From the NCBI GenBank assembly GCA_003864495.1, contig ML133472.1, positions 62,001 through 126,000 on the forward strand: 64,000 bases of DNA. Direction: 5' to 3'. Below the pieces are notes generated by a model that was not told the origin of the DNA, made no database searches, and saw nothing but the letters and a program-made list of their open reading frames with translations. How positions within the stretch are numbered: position 1 is the stretch's first letter; each line of letters opens with the position of its first letter. The DNA is from Nemopilema nomurai. Lineage: Eukaryota > Cnidaria > Scyphozoa > Rhizostomeae > Rhizostomatidae. Positions 15,201-26,364 of the stretch are shown here, piece after piece. The translations under genes and the position numbers were made by a program.

Positions 15201-16069
15201 AAAAATATAGAATTTTCAAGCATGCCATGTTATTTCATAAGGGATAACCGCCCAAAATTTGTAGGCTCGATTTTCTTCAAAAAATAGGAGACAACTCAAT
15301 CTGACTTGTAAAACATTTCCTACACTCTTTTTCTTCATAAGACTTAGATAATTTTTGCAGTGCCTTGATGTTATCAAACTTTTGCTGATTTTAGGGTCAA
15401 TTGTTCGTAAAATTGTTTTTACTTCACGAGCGATTTTTGCAACTATTTGAGAAGTTATATACTGTATACATGGGCTCCGACGCAGGTTGGAAAGTGGAGG
15501 GGCCAAGGGAGATTTTAACAATTATAACAAAAGATGTTTAAAAAAGCTCTATTAGTTTACAAAAATGTAAGGAGGCCATGACCTCCCCCCCCCCCCCCCC
15601 GCCTACCCTCCCTTTGTCGGAGGCCCTGGTATATAGTTTCTAAGATGTTTTACTGAGAAAAGTTTAAAAATAAAACAATGACTGCTAGTGTTTATGGACA
15701 AACTCTTCAACAATTTGTCAGAGAATATCGGTACAATAGTTGAGTGCTTGTGAAAATGTCGGTTAATTAAGTCGCAATGCTATGTTATCCCCTTTCTCAA
15801 AATGAAATTCGCATTTAAAAATGCGAATTTAGTTTCTTCAATTTCTCATCTGATGATGAGCATGCTCTAGGCTTGTTCAATTTTTTGGGCAAATCTAGCC
15901 CAAATTTCCTATAAAGTGGTTCTTATAAAAGAAATAGTGTAATAATAAGTTTGACTTTCCCTGTCACTTGAGGCACTTTTGTCGTTACTCACTTTATCAG
16001 AGCTACAACCACCCTTTCGTTGCTAAGAGAGCTCAACTTCACCTGCTGTAGATATTCCACCACAAACAT
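216..16069 (-). CDS. ANKRD28: ANKRD28/44/52-like PP6 ankyrin regulatory subunit (3' end outside window)
   Basis: Proteins of this family are ankyrin scaffolds that bind protein phosphatase 6 through its SAPS subunits. Coding exons, 5' to 3' on the minus strand: 16043-16069, 13156-13239, 12884-12962, 12259-12329, 11759-11867, 11049-11140, 10801-10888, 10349-10413, 10009-10086, 9225-9350, 8818-8904, 8349-8542, 8132-8214, 7633-7696, 7205-7273, 6660-6800, 6071-6182, 5472-5543, 4857-4932, 4247-4286, 3804-3895, 3246-3333, 2488-2605, 2227-2291, 918-1060, 216-247. All have GT-AG borders and matching phases, giving 765 codons. TPLHxAA ankyrin cores recur throughout ([64 protein letters not shown]). 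The nine-residue first exon runs into [16 protein letters not shown], which fits the start of human ANKRD28 as I recall it. The model stops at [11 protein letters not shown]; about a quarter of the family's usual length (~1050 residues) should lie beyond base 1. It is likely the single ancestor of the three vertebrate paralogues. The repeat exons are well supported, the first exon less so. Confidence 0.9.
796..807. repeat. C12 homopolymer in ankyrin-gene intron
   Basis: A run of 12 C on the plus strand (G on the transcript strand) lies in the intron just downstream of the exon at 918-1060. It is a simple repeat with no sign of function and a likely place for sequencing-length error. Confidence 0.8.
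2016..2193. repeat. Imperfect ~95-bp tandem duplication
   Basis: Two adjacent copies begin with GAGGTAGTTTTAAATA at 2016 and 2112, and both run on through CGACCTTATTGTTCGA and CTGAAACTCTTTGAGGAAG. They differ by scattered substitutions and small indels, so the duplication is not recent. It lies in the intron between the exons at 2227-2291 and 918-1060. Confidence 0.75.
3065..3230. repeat. 21-bp minisatellite, about 8 copies
   Basis: Unit GCGATATAAAACGAGAAAGA(A) repeats almost perfectly about eight times. The first copy and one later copy carry single changes. The array ends 15 bp from the donor of the exon at 3246-3333, so on the transcript it is the start of the intron, as a pyrimidine-rich repeat. 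Because 21 is a multiple of three it stays open as FSFYIAS heptads, but that reading runs through a good splice site and is not a protein. Confidence 0.9.
6455..6552. repeat. 14-bp minisatellite, 7 copies
   Basis: Seven copies of ATCAAAAGGCAAAA or its variant ATCGGAAGGCAAAA stand in the order one AA form, three GG forms, three AA forms. Grouping of the variant copies indicates local expansion by slippage. The array lies in the ankyrin-gene intron between the exons at 6660-6800 and 6071-6182. Confidence 0.9.
13495..13558. repeat. 16-bp minisatellite, 4 copies
   Basis: Four near-identical tandem copies of GCCTTTAGAAGGGACT lie in the first intron of the ankyrin gene. No coding potential or other function is visible. 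Confidence 0.9.
14629..14691 (-). other. Possible cassette exon of the ankyrin gene
   Basis: This 63-bp segment is bounded by a GCAG acceptor and a CAG|GTAGTT donor. It is open in phase 0 at both ends and would add 21 basic residues ([20 protein letters not shown], then Q) between the first exon and PVLVQACF without breaking the frame. Family resemblance favours skipping it, because the first exon joined directly to 13156-13239 matches the human start. It could equally be chance. Confidence 0.3.
14939..14965 (-). other. Possible alternative first exon of the ankyrin gene
   Basis: An ATG followed by eight codons (MVELLLSEE) ends at a strong GAG|GTAAGG donor in phase 0. It has the same length and phase as the preferred first exon at 16043-16069, so either could feed the exon at 13156-13239. 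No promoter signal separates the two. Confidence 0.25.
15469..15628. mobile_element. Possible short foldback element (MITE-like) with a C16 run
   Basis: The left end CATGGGCTCCGAC matches the reverse complement of the right end (CAGGGCCTCCGAC, read inward), giving roughly 13-bp imperfect inverted ends about 160 bp apart. GTATA stands just outside both ends and may be a target-site duplication. The interior contains 16 consecutive C at 15585-15600. With imperfect ends and only five flanking bases in common, the assignment is tentative. Confidence 0.4.
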
Positions 16070-17590
16070 GGCTGGCGGAATGGCATAATTATTCTTTTCT
16101 TGAAATATTTCTTGAAAAATTAATACCGTTGGCTAGGACTCGCTGTATACTTCGAACATATACTCGGCACGCAGAAAACCGCTCTCATTTTCAGATAACG
16201 GAAACACACTCAAGAAGCCTCCATTCCACTTCTTCTGAATAACACCTTCGAGTTCATTGCTGTATATGTGGCTAAACCTAATTCTGTCAAACAAATATTA
16301 GTTCTAATAACATATATTAGCAATTATAAAATGTCCTAATAACACAAGAAAAAGTTTAAATAAAATCAAAAGATCGTTGATAAAAAAATCGAAATTTTCA
16401 AGGTAGGGTTAACAGTGAAGAGAGAATATTGCAAGCAAGAGTTTTTAGCACAGGGTAAAAATGAATATTTTTTTGACTGGTTAGAATCTCAAATGGAGTC
16501 GAATCGTGTTGGAAAAGCCCTAGTCCTTATTGGTATCTTTTCGTCCTCCATAAATTGAAAATGATTGGATACAAGTCAACAAATTACACAGTTGATGGCT
16601 AAGATGTCGGTAGGGGTCATCTGACAGCCATTCCCCAAGGACAGTCATGCATTGACTGTTCCGTATGTTGTTTACAGATGACACAGCTTCGAATTTGCTA
16701 CAAGCTGAATGTACCATGCCATAAATGGTTTAGCAACTTCCTAGAGAATATCTTTGTGTTATTTCTGCTTCTAAATGAAATGACCTTGTGAGCTCTCTAT
16801 GGTAGCTAAATTTTTAGTTGATTTTCTGCACCTTGCTTTAACTGCAGCGTGTTGGACCAAAAAAGTGGCGCAGATATTCTATGAAATGGCACTGGGTTTG
16901 CTTGCTCCTCCCAAGTTGATCAGTCCCGTTATGTATGCTTCGTGACACTGCGTATCTATTGTGCTGATTCCCACAACGAATGCTTATCTCACTAAAGGAA
17001 GGATTTCTGCGAGGATTAGATGGGGTTAGCGGGTGCACAGTTAGGAAATCTCAACCATGAGATCCCATTCGTTGTTGGGTAATTCGCCAAAGCCCGAGGA
17101 TGAAGAACAGCCCTCTTCCTGCACCTAGCATGCATGAACTTTTTGTAGAATGCAATTTTGCAGCTTTTGATTTCATCGTTTGTCAAGAACTGGTCAACAA
17201 TGAATACAATTATCAACTGGTCAGTGCATTGGTTTCATGTCAATTATAACTACCTAATTAGCTGCAGTTATTTAATGCAGAGTAGCTGAAACTAATTCTT
17301 AATACTTTGAAAGGAAAATCAAAACAGGGACCTATAACTAGATGTCTGAACCGTTAAAACAGTCCAACTATCCCCCATCCAGCGGTACTCAAAGGGCCTA
17401 AATGGAGTTAATTCAAGATTACTGGCAACGATTTGAAAAAGCAAAGACGGGGGACTTGACAAAATACAGGCTTGTAACTGATCAATCGTCTTTAGTATTG
17501 ATCCCCTGAGAACCTAAAGACATAAATACAGTTCAATGTCCATATGCATTTGCCGTTGGTGGATTGGTAACTTGATGCCAGACCGTGACG

Positions 17591-20500
17591 TCAAGATTGC
17601 TTGAAAAAGCCTGGAACCCAATACAGCTTTTCCTCTGACGCTTGTTCGTCAACCCAAATCATTCCTTCTTGAATTAGATAGTTCTAAGACGTAGGTAAAG
17701 ATAGCACAATTGGGGAAAAATATAGCACAAATTTAGGTAAAGATAGCACAAAGTTGTCTTTATTAATGTTGTCACTAACAAAGTGTACCCTACATAGGTT
17801 GAAACCCGGAATTCAAGTCAATCAAGTGACTCCAAGCTTAATCAGCTAAATTATTAATATAATTAAACTAAGGCGACTTGTTTACAGTTCAATGTAACTG
17901 TTCAACATGATCGGGACATTGAGTCAGTTGTCTTCAAACGATAATTTCGTTAATACCTTCCATTCCTTTAAAATAACGTTGAATGTGAAGCACGGAAGTC
18001 TTTATCACTCTAATGTCAATTCAATGAACCATTTATGCAGTCACAGATCTCATACCCTCTGTAGGCTGTCGGTGCCCTGTTTGTGTCATCTTGTATCTTA
18101 AAGGCAGCGCTTAGAACTCAAAACAAACATTTACAAAAAAGCTTTAAACTCACAAGAACTTGCTCAGATCTGTGACTGTCCCAGCCAAGCTCAGACGAAA
18201 GCATAGAAAAGGATGTGTAGCCCGATTTCTGCAAAACAGAATGGTTAACCATAATTTTAAATTAACTTGGGAAACAGGAAACTCGTTTGCAAAAAAAACA
18301 AATCTTACATTTGTTAGCCTGTGATGGAAGGAGTACTTCAATGCAAATCATAAAACTGAAAGTTTTCTAAAGATATAAACGCTAAGTCAAATTGACGTAG
18401 TTATGTACAGATATTTCAATTTACTGCCCAACATAATGGCTATTACCATGACGGCCAAGAAGGCTTTGGTTTACCTGCGCAGTTTCTAGCAGGGTCGTGT
18501 GGTCGACATTCAGCTCTCCAGGGACAGATTGAATCAGCTGACGCCCTTGAAGCGGTATCACTTGAAATCCCGAGCCAAGCACGTGCAACTTTTTAATTGC
18601 TCTCAAGAGATCATCCCTGGAAGAGAAGCAAAGAGCAGGGGTAATCCCACAGGAAAACACCGGTATTTCAAGCGCTAATTAAAGAAAGTTTCCTAAATGA
18701 TACAAATTCAAACTAAAGCGATGAAGGGTCAGGAACATAAAATAAAAAATTAAGCTCGTTTGCTTGATATATGGTTAGCCACAAATAGCTGCAAATAACA
18801 TTTGAGCTGCAAATAAATGACAGAGAATCCTTAGAGTTGTCAGAATTCTGTCTCTTATGTTGGGGCGCTGAGTTATGGTGAATTAGGGATGCTTGAATGA
18901 CAATGCAGTGTTTTTACAGAATACTAGGATGAGAACTTACTCTGAAACATCTTGCCTAGCTTTGCCTCGTCCCTTCAAGACAAGTTTATGCAAGTCTTCA
19001 ATGGTTATCAATCCACCATTCTTTGACTTGGTAGCAAGACATGCCTCTGTGATTTGAACGCCTAGCTGAAAGCCATAAAGATTCAAAATTTCATAGCAAG
19101 CACTTCAATAGTAACAGATAAATGAGGTAACAGTTGAGATATTTTTAAAACTTAGGAAAGAATGCATTAGTTGTATGTTAATTGCCAAACAGCAGTAAGA
19201 CTAAGACAAGAATGTAAAAATGAAAATAACAGAGGGAAATGGCCATATTCAAATGCATGGTTCTGAAACCTTTTCAAAATGAGCAGGATCCCAGCCCACC
19301 AAAGGGCTGCATTTCACTAGGTTATAATTAGGTTCTTAGTTAAAACCCAAAAATGATGTAAACGGCATCTGGAAATGAAACTAGCCCTAATGTTCGAGAA
19401 ATGTTTAGCAAACAGAAAAATCCCAAATGTTTGGTTTAAATATAGGACTTACTCTACCTATGAGATAAATTATGTTAACTGTTTTAAATTAGAGCCAATC
19501 AATGTCTTTTCACAAAGAAAATGTTTTGTTACCTCATAATAAAAATCACCAACTCCAAGAATTTCTGCCCAGAATCCTTTGCTAGCTAGAAGAATTAGGA
19601 AAGCACAAAATTATTAATTTTTACAAGACTGTTTATATATGAAGTATCTTGCATTAGGTTATAGAGGCTTTAAGAAAGAATATGGAATCTTTAGAAGTTA
19701 AATTTTGATATTTGAAGCTATATGTAAATAAAGCAAATTCTGAAGATTTTTATGTACTAATACAAATCTTTGAATGTGGTAGCAAAGCTGACAAGGGGGA
19801 AAATATGATTATAGAGGAATCTAGATGACACATGATTTGAATTTTTAAATATCTGGTAGTGCAATAGAAATCATGAATTGCGCATTGAAGAAACTCACAT
19901 GCTAAGGGGTCTACACCAATTCTAGCGCACAGCTTTTGAAAATGCTGTCTAAACTCTGGGTCCTTCTTGATGTCTGCTTGGTGGTTTGCAGCAAATTTCT
20001 CCAGAAATGTTTTGAACGATTCCAATTGCTTTGACATCTTGAATAATGGTATGTTGATTTTTAAAAAATAAGGCCAAATAATTCTTGGTGAAAAATAAAG
20101 TTTGAAGAAAGTTTACAGTATAAATCACAAAGTGATGCATATCACGCAACATATGTCAGGTTATTATTTGCAAAAAATTATTCACTTTCCCTTTAAATCA
20201 CATAGTTTAAAATAATTCAAGTTGATTTGACCATACATAATTTTGCCTAACTTCAGTTCAGTCAAAATATTAGTATAGCTTACATGTGCAACCTCAGCCT
20301 CTGAAAGCTCTGTACCCTTTGTTGCATACCTCTCCTGAAAAATGAAGATGATCATCAACCATCCTTACACACGCAGAGCTGCATACAAAAGCAAATAAAA
20401 AAGTAAATGGTGCTTATTTGAAGCTGACAGATGCATCTTGCATTGATAATATGGAGCAGAAATAACATTCAAATAGTTTTTCTTTAATTTCTTTGCAATT

Positions 20501-20925
20501 ACATCTTCTATTTATATTCCAAATCCCACTTGAGATTACTTCATTTTTAATTAGAATAGCTCAAAACACAAGCTTTAATTTTAAAATTACTTTTTCAAAA
20601 AGTAAGCACAAAATCCACTTAAAAAAATTATATCAAAATTATACTCCCATCAAAAGATATTAAATTTGTACAATTAAATTCTAGGCAGCCCTTCCTGTTC
20701 AGAGACTAATGTTGTCATTGACAATATTTTCTTATTTTTTTCCTTCTTTACACTGAACTGAAATGGCAAGTCAATAAAATATTCATCAGTTCTGACAAAA
20801 TGATGGATTTGCTTCATAGCTAGTTGAATTGAAACAATGCAAGTTAGCTTCAATCTGCCAGATGACATAACTACCTTTGCAAGTTTGCTTCTATTAATTG
20901 CAGCGATTCCTGGTCCCCGACGCAT
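17591..20925 (-). CDS. SNF8: SNF8 / VPS22, ESCRT-II subunit
   Basis: SNF8 is the core winged-helix subunit of ESCRT-II, which works with VPS25 and VPS36 on endosomes to sort ubiquitinated cargo into multivesicular bodies. Eight exons, 5' to 3': 20875-20925, 20284-20334, 19899-20037, 19533-19585, 18941-19065, 18475-18616, 18154-18228, 17591-17683. Phases join without break to 242 residues (human about 258). Landmarks in order: start MRRGPGIAAINRSKLAK, then SKQLESFKTFLEKFA, RIGVDPLASSKGFWAEILGV, GDFYYELGVQITEACL, NGGLITIEDLHKLVLKGRG, DDLLRAIKKLHVLGSGF, LIQSVPGELNVDHT, and the final winged-helix piece NYLIQEGMIWVDEQ ending YWVPGFFKQS. An upstream in-frame ATG at 20964 would add 13 residues unlike the family, so the later start is preferred. 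The gene lies head-to-head with the plus-strand gene at 21273. Confidence 0.95.
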
Positions 20926-21272
20926 CGCCAGCTTTCTTGTCAAATACCAAAAAAGAAATGGCAAATGCTTTTGTGGAGGAAGTATTGTAGTCTGTTTCTA
21001 AAGATATGTCTTGTTTACTTCAAGACATTGGAAGACATTTTCCTCGATTGTGATAACTCTTATGGAATAGCCTCACATTGAATCCAGGGATGTCTCAAAT
21101 AGAATTAACACGTGACCGTATATAAACGTTCTTGTCGCTGTCAAAACATGTCAAAAAAGATTTTCCGTTTATGACAGCCAGTTTGAAATGGCGCGCAATG
21201 CTAACGACTTTCAAATATTCGCGCGGGGACATTACCCGGGAGTGGCAACCTGAGCAGTTGTCGTAACATCAG
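20926..21272. promoter_or_regulatory. Divergent promoter between SNF8 and the 21.3-kb gene
   Basis: Only 347 bp separate the two start codons. The middle holds CpG-rich motifs that stand out from the AT-rich surroundings: TTTGAA at 21182-21187, GGCGCGC at 21190-21196, TTCAAA at 21210-21215 and CGCGCG at 21220-21225. Read on the minus strand the last two give CGCGCG-AATA-TTTGAA, the arrangement of a CDE/CHR cell-cycle element (GC-rich box, four bases, TTTGAA). No TATA box is evident. The motif match is by eye; function is inferred. Confidence 0.55.
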
Positions 21273-23477
21273 GTGATAATTGTGGAAGCAAGTTCTTCTA
21301 GCGGGGACCGTGGCCTCCAAATGGGGACAAAAACCATGTTAACAATGTTGAAGTCTGGATGGAGCACACTGTTGCGAGGGGATACTGGAGCAACGAAAAG
21401 CGAACTCAAGTCGGAGAGAATTTCAAGCGATGAAGGCTTCTTTTTGATTCCCAATCGCAAAAGGAGTCATGCTAGTAACATTTACAGTATGGCAACAACT
21501 GGCAATCTGAAAGTGAAGAAGGAGAAGCCACCTAGTCCCACTTCAGAATCCGATGCAGGGTCGATGCATGTGAAGTTCGCTTCAAGCACCGAGGATGCCA
21601 CTAGCACCGTGAGTCTTTTGAAATACCGCTGTCATGTCGTTTTATTTAGTTCTGAGTTTCCGTTTTGAAATTCCAACGATTAAATCGACCGAGTGTTGAT
21701 AGATGAAAAGCAAAACAGCTCCAGGTTCTTTGGGAAATTACAAATTCAATTTAGGCCTGTTTGGATCTATAGGCTTTCATATTTAGAAGTAGCGATACCG
21801 AATTTCAAGAAAGGAAGCGCAAAAGGGAAATTTCTTTCCGTAATTCCCCCATACTTAGGCCAAGGTTTTAACCGTTAGTACTTTAGAATTTTTGGTAATG
21901 AGTACAACAAAAGGCGTTTTAGAATTGCAACGTTTTGCATTTTGTTTTCAAAATTGAACTTGGAAAAACATGGGTGCATGCCGGCTGATCAGGCAGGTGT
22001 CATTTGAAGGGGGAAACAAAAGGGCTACTGTCTCCTTTGGACAACTGATCTTATATTCAACAGCTGACTTATTCTGATGACAATTGGAACATTGTTTGAT
22101 GCAGGTGGCCATTAAGCCTTTTTACACGTGTTGTAATGTATTTATGAATTTCTAACATAAATGTTCTTTTCTTTATGTAAGTTCTCCAGTTCCTGACCAG
22201 AATTGACACTTGATGAGAAATTTGTGTTTTTCACAATAAGTGACACTACCTTATTAATTGCTATTCATCAGTGCCCATTCATGCTATCAAGTGCCCATTA
22301 TTAATTGCTATTCTGAAAATTTCTTTTGAAATTGCTAAATAAATCATTTTGGCAATCTAAATCCATTCTCTTGTTTTTATTGATTAATCATCTTTCCAAT
22401 TTCTATTTGTTAAAATTCAAGTCTCTGTCAATAAACTTCTCAGTATACATGCTAAACTTTTACAAGTCACAAGAATATGACCTAGAGACTTGTTTTCCTG
22501 CATTTCATCTTCCCTAGTTAATTTTGCTTCAGTAAGTAAACATGGTCTGAGAGAAGTCCAACTCATTTTATATATTTACATAATAAGATATCATATTGCA
22601 TGTTCATGGTAAGAAACGTCCAAGGACAGTGGTAGAGGATAGAGGCATTTTATGCTTTGCATGCTAAAGCTGTCAGTCCATAGATAAAAGCAAAAATACT
22701 ATGGAATCTTTTGAATGACATGCTACTTCCTGTTTTCAAGTGCTGAATTGATTTGAGTGTGTAAGTTATGGGGGAGACGTTTGCAATTTTAGTTCCCCTG
22801 AGTTACATCCATTAAATAACTTTTGCAAGAACAACAGGCAAGCAAGTCCTTTTCAGTTAAAGGCAGTTATCTGTGGGGATTAAAATTGGTTTCTTAGTGC
22901 TTTCCTAATAATAAAAATTTTGAGTACATGTTGATGTGCTAGTTTTGGGTTTTGTAGAATAAAGTACAGAGAAAAGGGTAAAGAGGTGCTTCAAGGGTTG
23001 TTAATTTTAATTTGCCTACTATCTTACTCTACTTTGCCATGTTAAGTCTACAAACTAAAACAATATCCAAGATGATGCTAGCTATCATCTGCATTTAAAT
23101 GGAAATGTGCAATTGGGTTTCTGATTAAACTTTTCAAATCAGACTCCCAAATAACTATGAACATCTGAGTAAGAGATCAAATTTGTGATTTCTAGAGCGT
23201 CGAAACCGAAGCTGAAAGGCCAGTCGGAACGCCAGCAAAAACGCCAGTTTCTCCGCCCGCCCAAGCAACAAGCAGTGGGGCTCGCCGGCGGATGCTGAAG
23301 CGAATGATGACTGTGGACATGACTGAACTGACTCTTGAAGGCGTTCCTTTCGAGTCGACGATGTACGATTTGGAAATGCAGATTCGCGAGATTTTAAGAG
23401 ACAACGCCCCGCTCTGCCCAAGACTTCCAGATGTTGATTTTGATTTTGCGCTTGAAAAGACAGTGTTGTTGAGGTGA
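21273..23477 (+). CDS. Unrecognised, probably nuclear protein (205 aa, two exons)
   Basis: Exon 1 is 21273-21608 (112 codons, donor ACC|GTGAGT). Exon 2 is 23196-23477 (93 codons plus stop, acceptor TTTCTAG). The phase-0 junction is open. I do not recognise the family. Visible features: a Ser-rich first third; basic clusters NRKRS near residue 69 and RRRMLKR near 145 that could act in nuclear import; VKKEKPPSPTSESD near residues 87-100, with a SUMO-type V-K-K-E and two Ser-Pro/Thr-Ser-rich sites; a Pro/Ala-rich stretch; then an acidic, probably helical C-terminus (FESTMYDLEMQIREILRD, then LPDVDFDFALEKTVLL). No signal peptide, membrane span or catalytic motif is seen. M17 (MGTKTMLTML) is an alternative start. 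It shares its promoter with SNF8, which by itself says little about function. Confidence 0.7.
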
Positions 23478-26364
23478 AAGAGTTTCGATCTATCACAGGC
23501 ACGTTGATTTCATATTGGTGTTGGCAAAGTCGCGTGTGCAACTACGCCCAGTTGTTCTTGAAATGCGGTTGGTCATCTTCGCTTCGCGTCAGGCATTTGT
23601 GCGTTCTCCTTTGGAACTCTTGCCGTATTTTGCCCTCTATGGCGCCATTGATGGCCCAGTTAGGAGTGCTTTCCCCGTAGAAATGCCCGTATATTGGCCT
23701 TGGCAATCAAATCACGTATGGGAATCCCGTGGGAGGGGTTTTAGCAAGCCATGCTTGTTTGGTAAAAGCATTAAAATGCAAGTTATTTGCAGACAACAAA
23801 CAGTTAGGCGGCTTGCATCAGAGGATTGTGGCATGAGAAATGCGTCACAAATTTTCCTCATTCCGCGACATTAGCGAATAAGATTGCTTGGCCGCACTTT
23901 TGCTTGGAGACAAAGCTAGCAATTCTTCAGTTTTAATCGCGGTCCTGTTATATTCACAGTTGATAGACAAAACTTGGTGAAAACATTTTGATGAATCTTG
24001 ATCGCTAAAAGTACCAAGGCTCGTTTATTAACCAACGCAGTTATCTATCAGTTACGTGGGAAAACTGTTTTGTAGAACAGACAAACAGGGGGCCATCTTT
24101 AGTCCCCAATTGGCTAACCCCCTATACCAAATCTCTTTAATTGTAAAGTTTTCAAGTGGTGACGTCACGGGATGGAATTTTTACTCCTGCCCTAAGACTT
24201 CTAATCCTGAAATCCCATAAATCAGCAGGGCCAAGTTTATTATAAGTACCTTATTGTATTTCTAATCTCTGTCAAAATTGTCTTAATTCAACAAGGGGAA
24301 TGGAGGGCAGTTAAATTCTTTTTTTACAAATTATATTTGCCGAAACGTTTAGTGAACAAACTCGCTTAAGCACCCGTAAATTCGTCTTAAATTGAGCATG
24401 CCCACATGGCAATGGGATCTGCTCGTATACATAGTTTCTGTTTTCTCGTTTAGTTTTTCACTCATTGATATTGACGTTAATTTTAGAGATATAATAGTTT
24501 ATTGACCATCGCAGGTTTGATATTTTATGCTAGTTGAAGCACGTGCGTTTATTCCAAAGGGCAACAGATCAATGACACCTCGAGTCTGTAAATAGAGAAA
24601 TCATTTGGTGTGGATTACCCACTGCTCTTCGTGAGTTCCTGCTACTAAAGGAAGAGATTATTTTTGTTTTTATGGAATAAAAGTTTCATTCCAGAGAGAT
24701 CCCCCATCGATGCATAATGTTTGCATGTTTTTCTGCTGCAGGCCCTTTTGCAAAAGAATTTCAATTTGACTTTGATTTGAGTGTACCTCGTGTCGTATTT
24801 CGCCACACTTCCTTCAAAACAAGAGACTCAAAGAATAGCCTGGATGGTGTTATCTCAGTTGATAAACCAATCATTCCAAATCTATGCTGGTTAAGAAATA
24901 ATCGGGTTTTTGTCGCCATATGTTTGCAGATAATAAGCGCAACACGCCATATGAAGTGTTCAAAGCAGTTTGGCTACATTCTGCTGTGTTTTTGTCAAGA
25001 GAATTAAAAAGGGAATGCAACTTATTTGTCGATTAAATTATTTGTTAAATGTTAGGTAGCAGCCTAGTGTTCCCTTCATGCAATGTGTCTTATTCGAAGC
25101 CTTTCACCAGAATAATTTTAATCGTTGGATGGGAATTATTTTGGAGATATTGCCCTTTGCTCAATTTCTCGAGAAAATTTTTGTTAAAAGACGTAGATTG
25201 CTTAGTTGCTGATTTTGAAAATTTTTTGTTATAAATGAAAACTTCAGATCCTTTAGATTTTTATTCTTAGTGTAATACATTTGTTATATATTTGTACTAT
25301 TTTATTGTAATTTTATTACTTGTGCAGCTTTTGTTAAATTGAAAATGTTTTTATTATCGAGTTGCATTGGCACGTCTTTAAAACACTGTATATATTCATT
25401 TTAATATCTTTTAATCTATCAATATATTTTCATACTTGTTTTGTTCTGTTCACAATATTCTACTCTCGAGATCGAATTTTTGTATGGATACACTAAAGTT
25501 TCCTGATTCAGAAAGAATTGCTGCTTATACCTGATTGTAAAGTCATTTTCTTCAGTTTTGGGCCTTTTTTCGACATGCCCTTTCGTGACTTTGAAACTCA
25601 AGCCAGTTTAATCTTTTAACAGCATACACTGCAATAACTCACTTTCGAAGATAACTTGCTTTTTCGGTCACTAAATATCGATCTTATCCGGATCATATTG
25701 AATTCTAAAGCTTTATCTCCAAACTATTTGTTCTCAAGCAGATCGAAGCGGATGTTCCTGAGATATTTCGGTTCAACATTATAGCTCCTTGTAAGCAATA
25801 CCCAAAGCGTATACCAATGATCATCGGTTAAAAATAGGAATGGATTTTGTTGAAAGATTGACAGATGGTCTCAGCTAAATTCCGAGATCAAAAGTCCATG
25901 GAGATTAAACTTTCCACCAACATGAGTGGAAAAGTGCCTATATGTGACTTCCATGGCAATTAACTGCCTTTGAACGTGATTTGTGCAGCAAAATTGAACT
26001 AGACTTTAGGCTCAAAATAAGGTGAAAGTTTAGAGTTCTCTAAACATTTCAAAGGGGGCTCAACGTTACGGTTCAGGAAATTATAAGAATTTAGTTTATT
26101 TTAGAGGCTTAAATCCTGATCTTAAGGCTTTCCCTTTTCTGCACCTTATTTGACTTGCCCTAATAAGATTACTTGGCTAAGGCAACGGAATTTGGAATGG
26201 AAGGATAATTCCTGCGATCGATCGCAATCATTTTCTAGTAAGATATTTAATTGTGACTTCTTGTCGGACGTTTTCTGCAAAACCTTTTATGACCCATAAG
26301 CATTCCCCATATTTCAGCCAGCTTATTTCCAGATTTCGATATTGATCAAGCTGGCTAGGCCACA
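23478..26364. other. 3' flank and intergenic sequence
   Basis: This holds the 3' end of the 21.3-kb gene. AATAAA at 24676-24681 is a possible poly(A) signal, which would imply a 1.2-kb 3' UTR. Beyond that the sequence is AT-rich with short chance frames; I see no conserved gene, RNA or element. Confidence 0.5.

Noticed and set aside
14741..15247. 168-codon plus-strand frame
   Set aside because: It lies inside the ankyrin-gene intron, contains a short Gln run, resembles no family and has no promoter or splice support; the opposite strand there has a plausible short exon.
17402..17508. Plus-strand 31-codon frame starting MELIQDYWQRFEKAKTGDLT
   Set aside because: It looks protein-like but is short, sits in the 3' flank of SNF8 and has no supporting splice sites; at most a transposon scrap.
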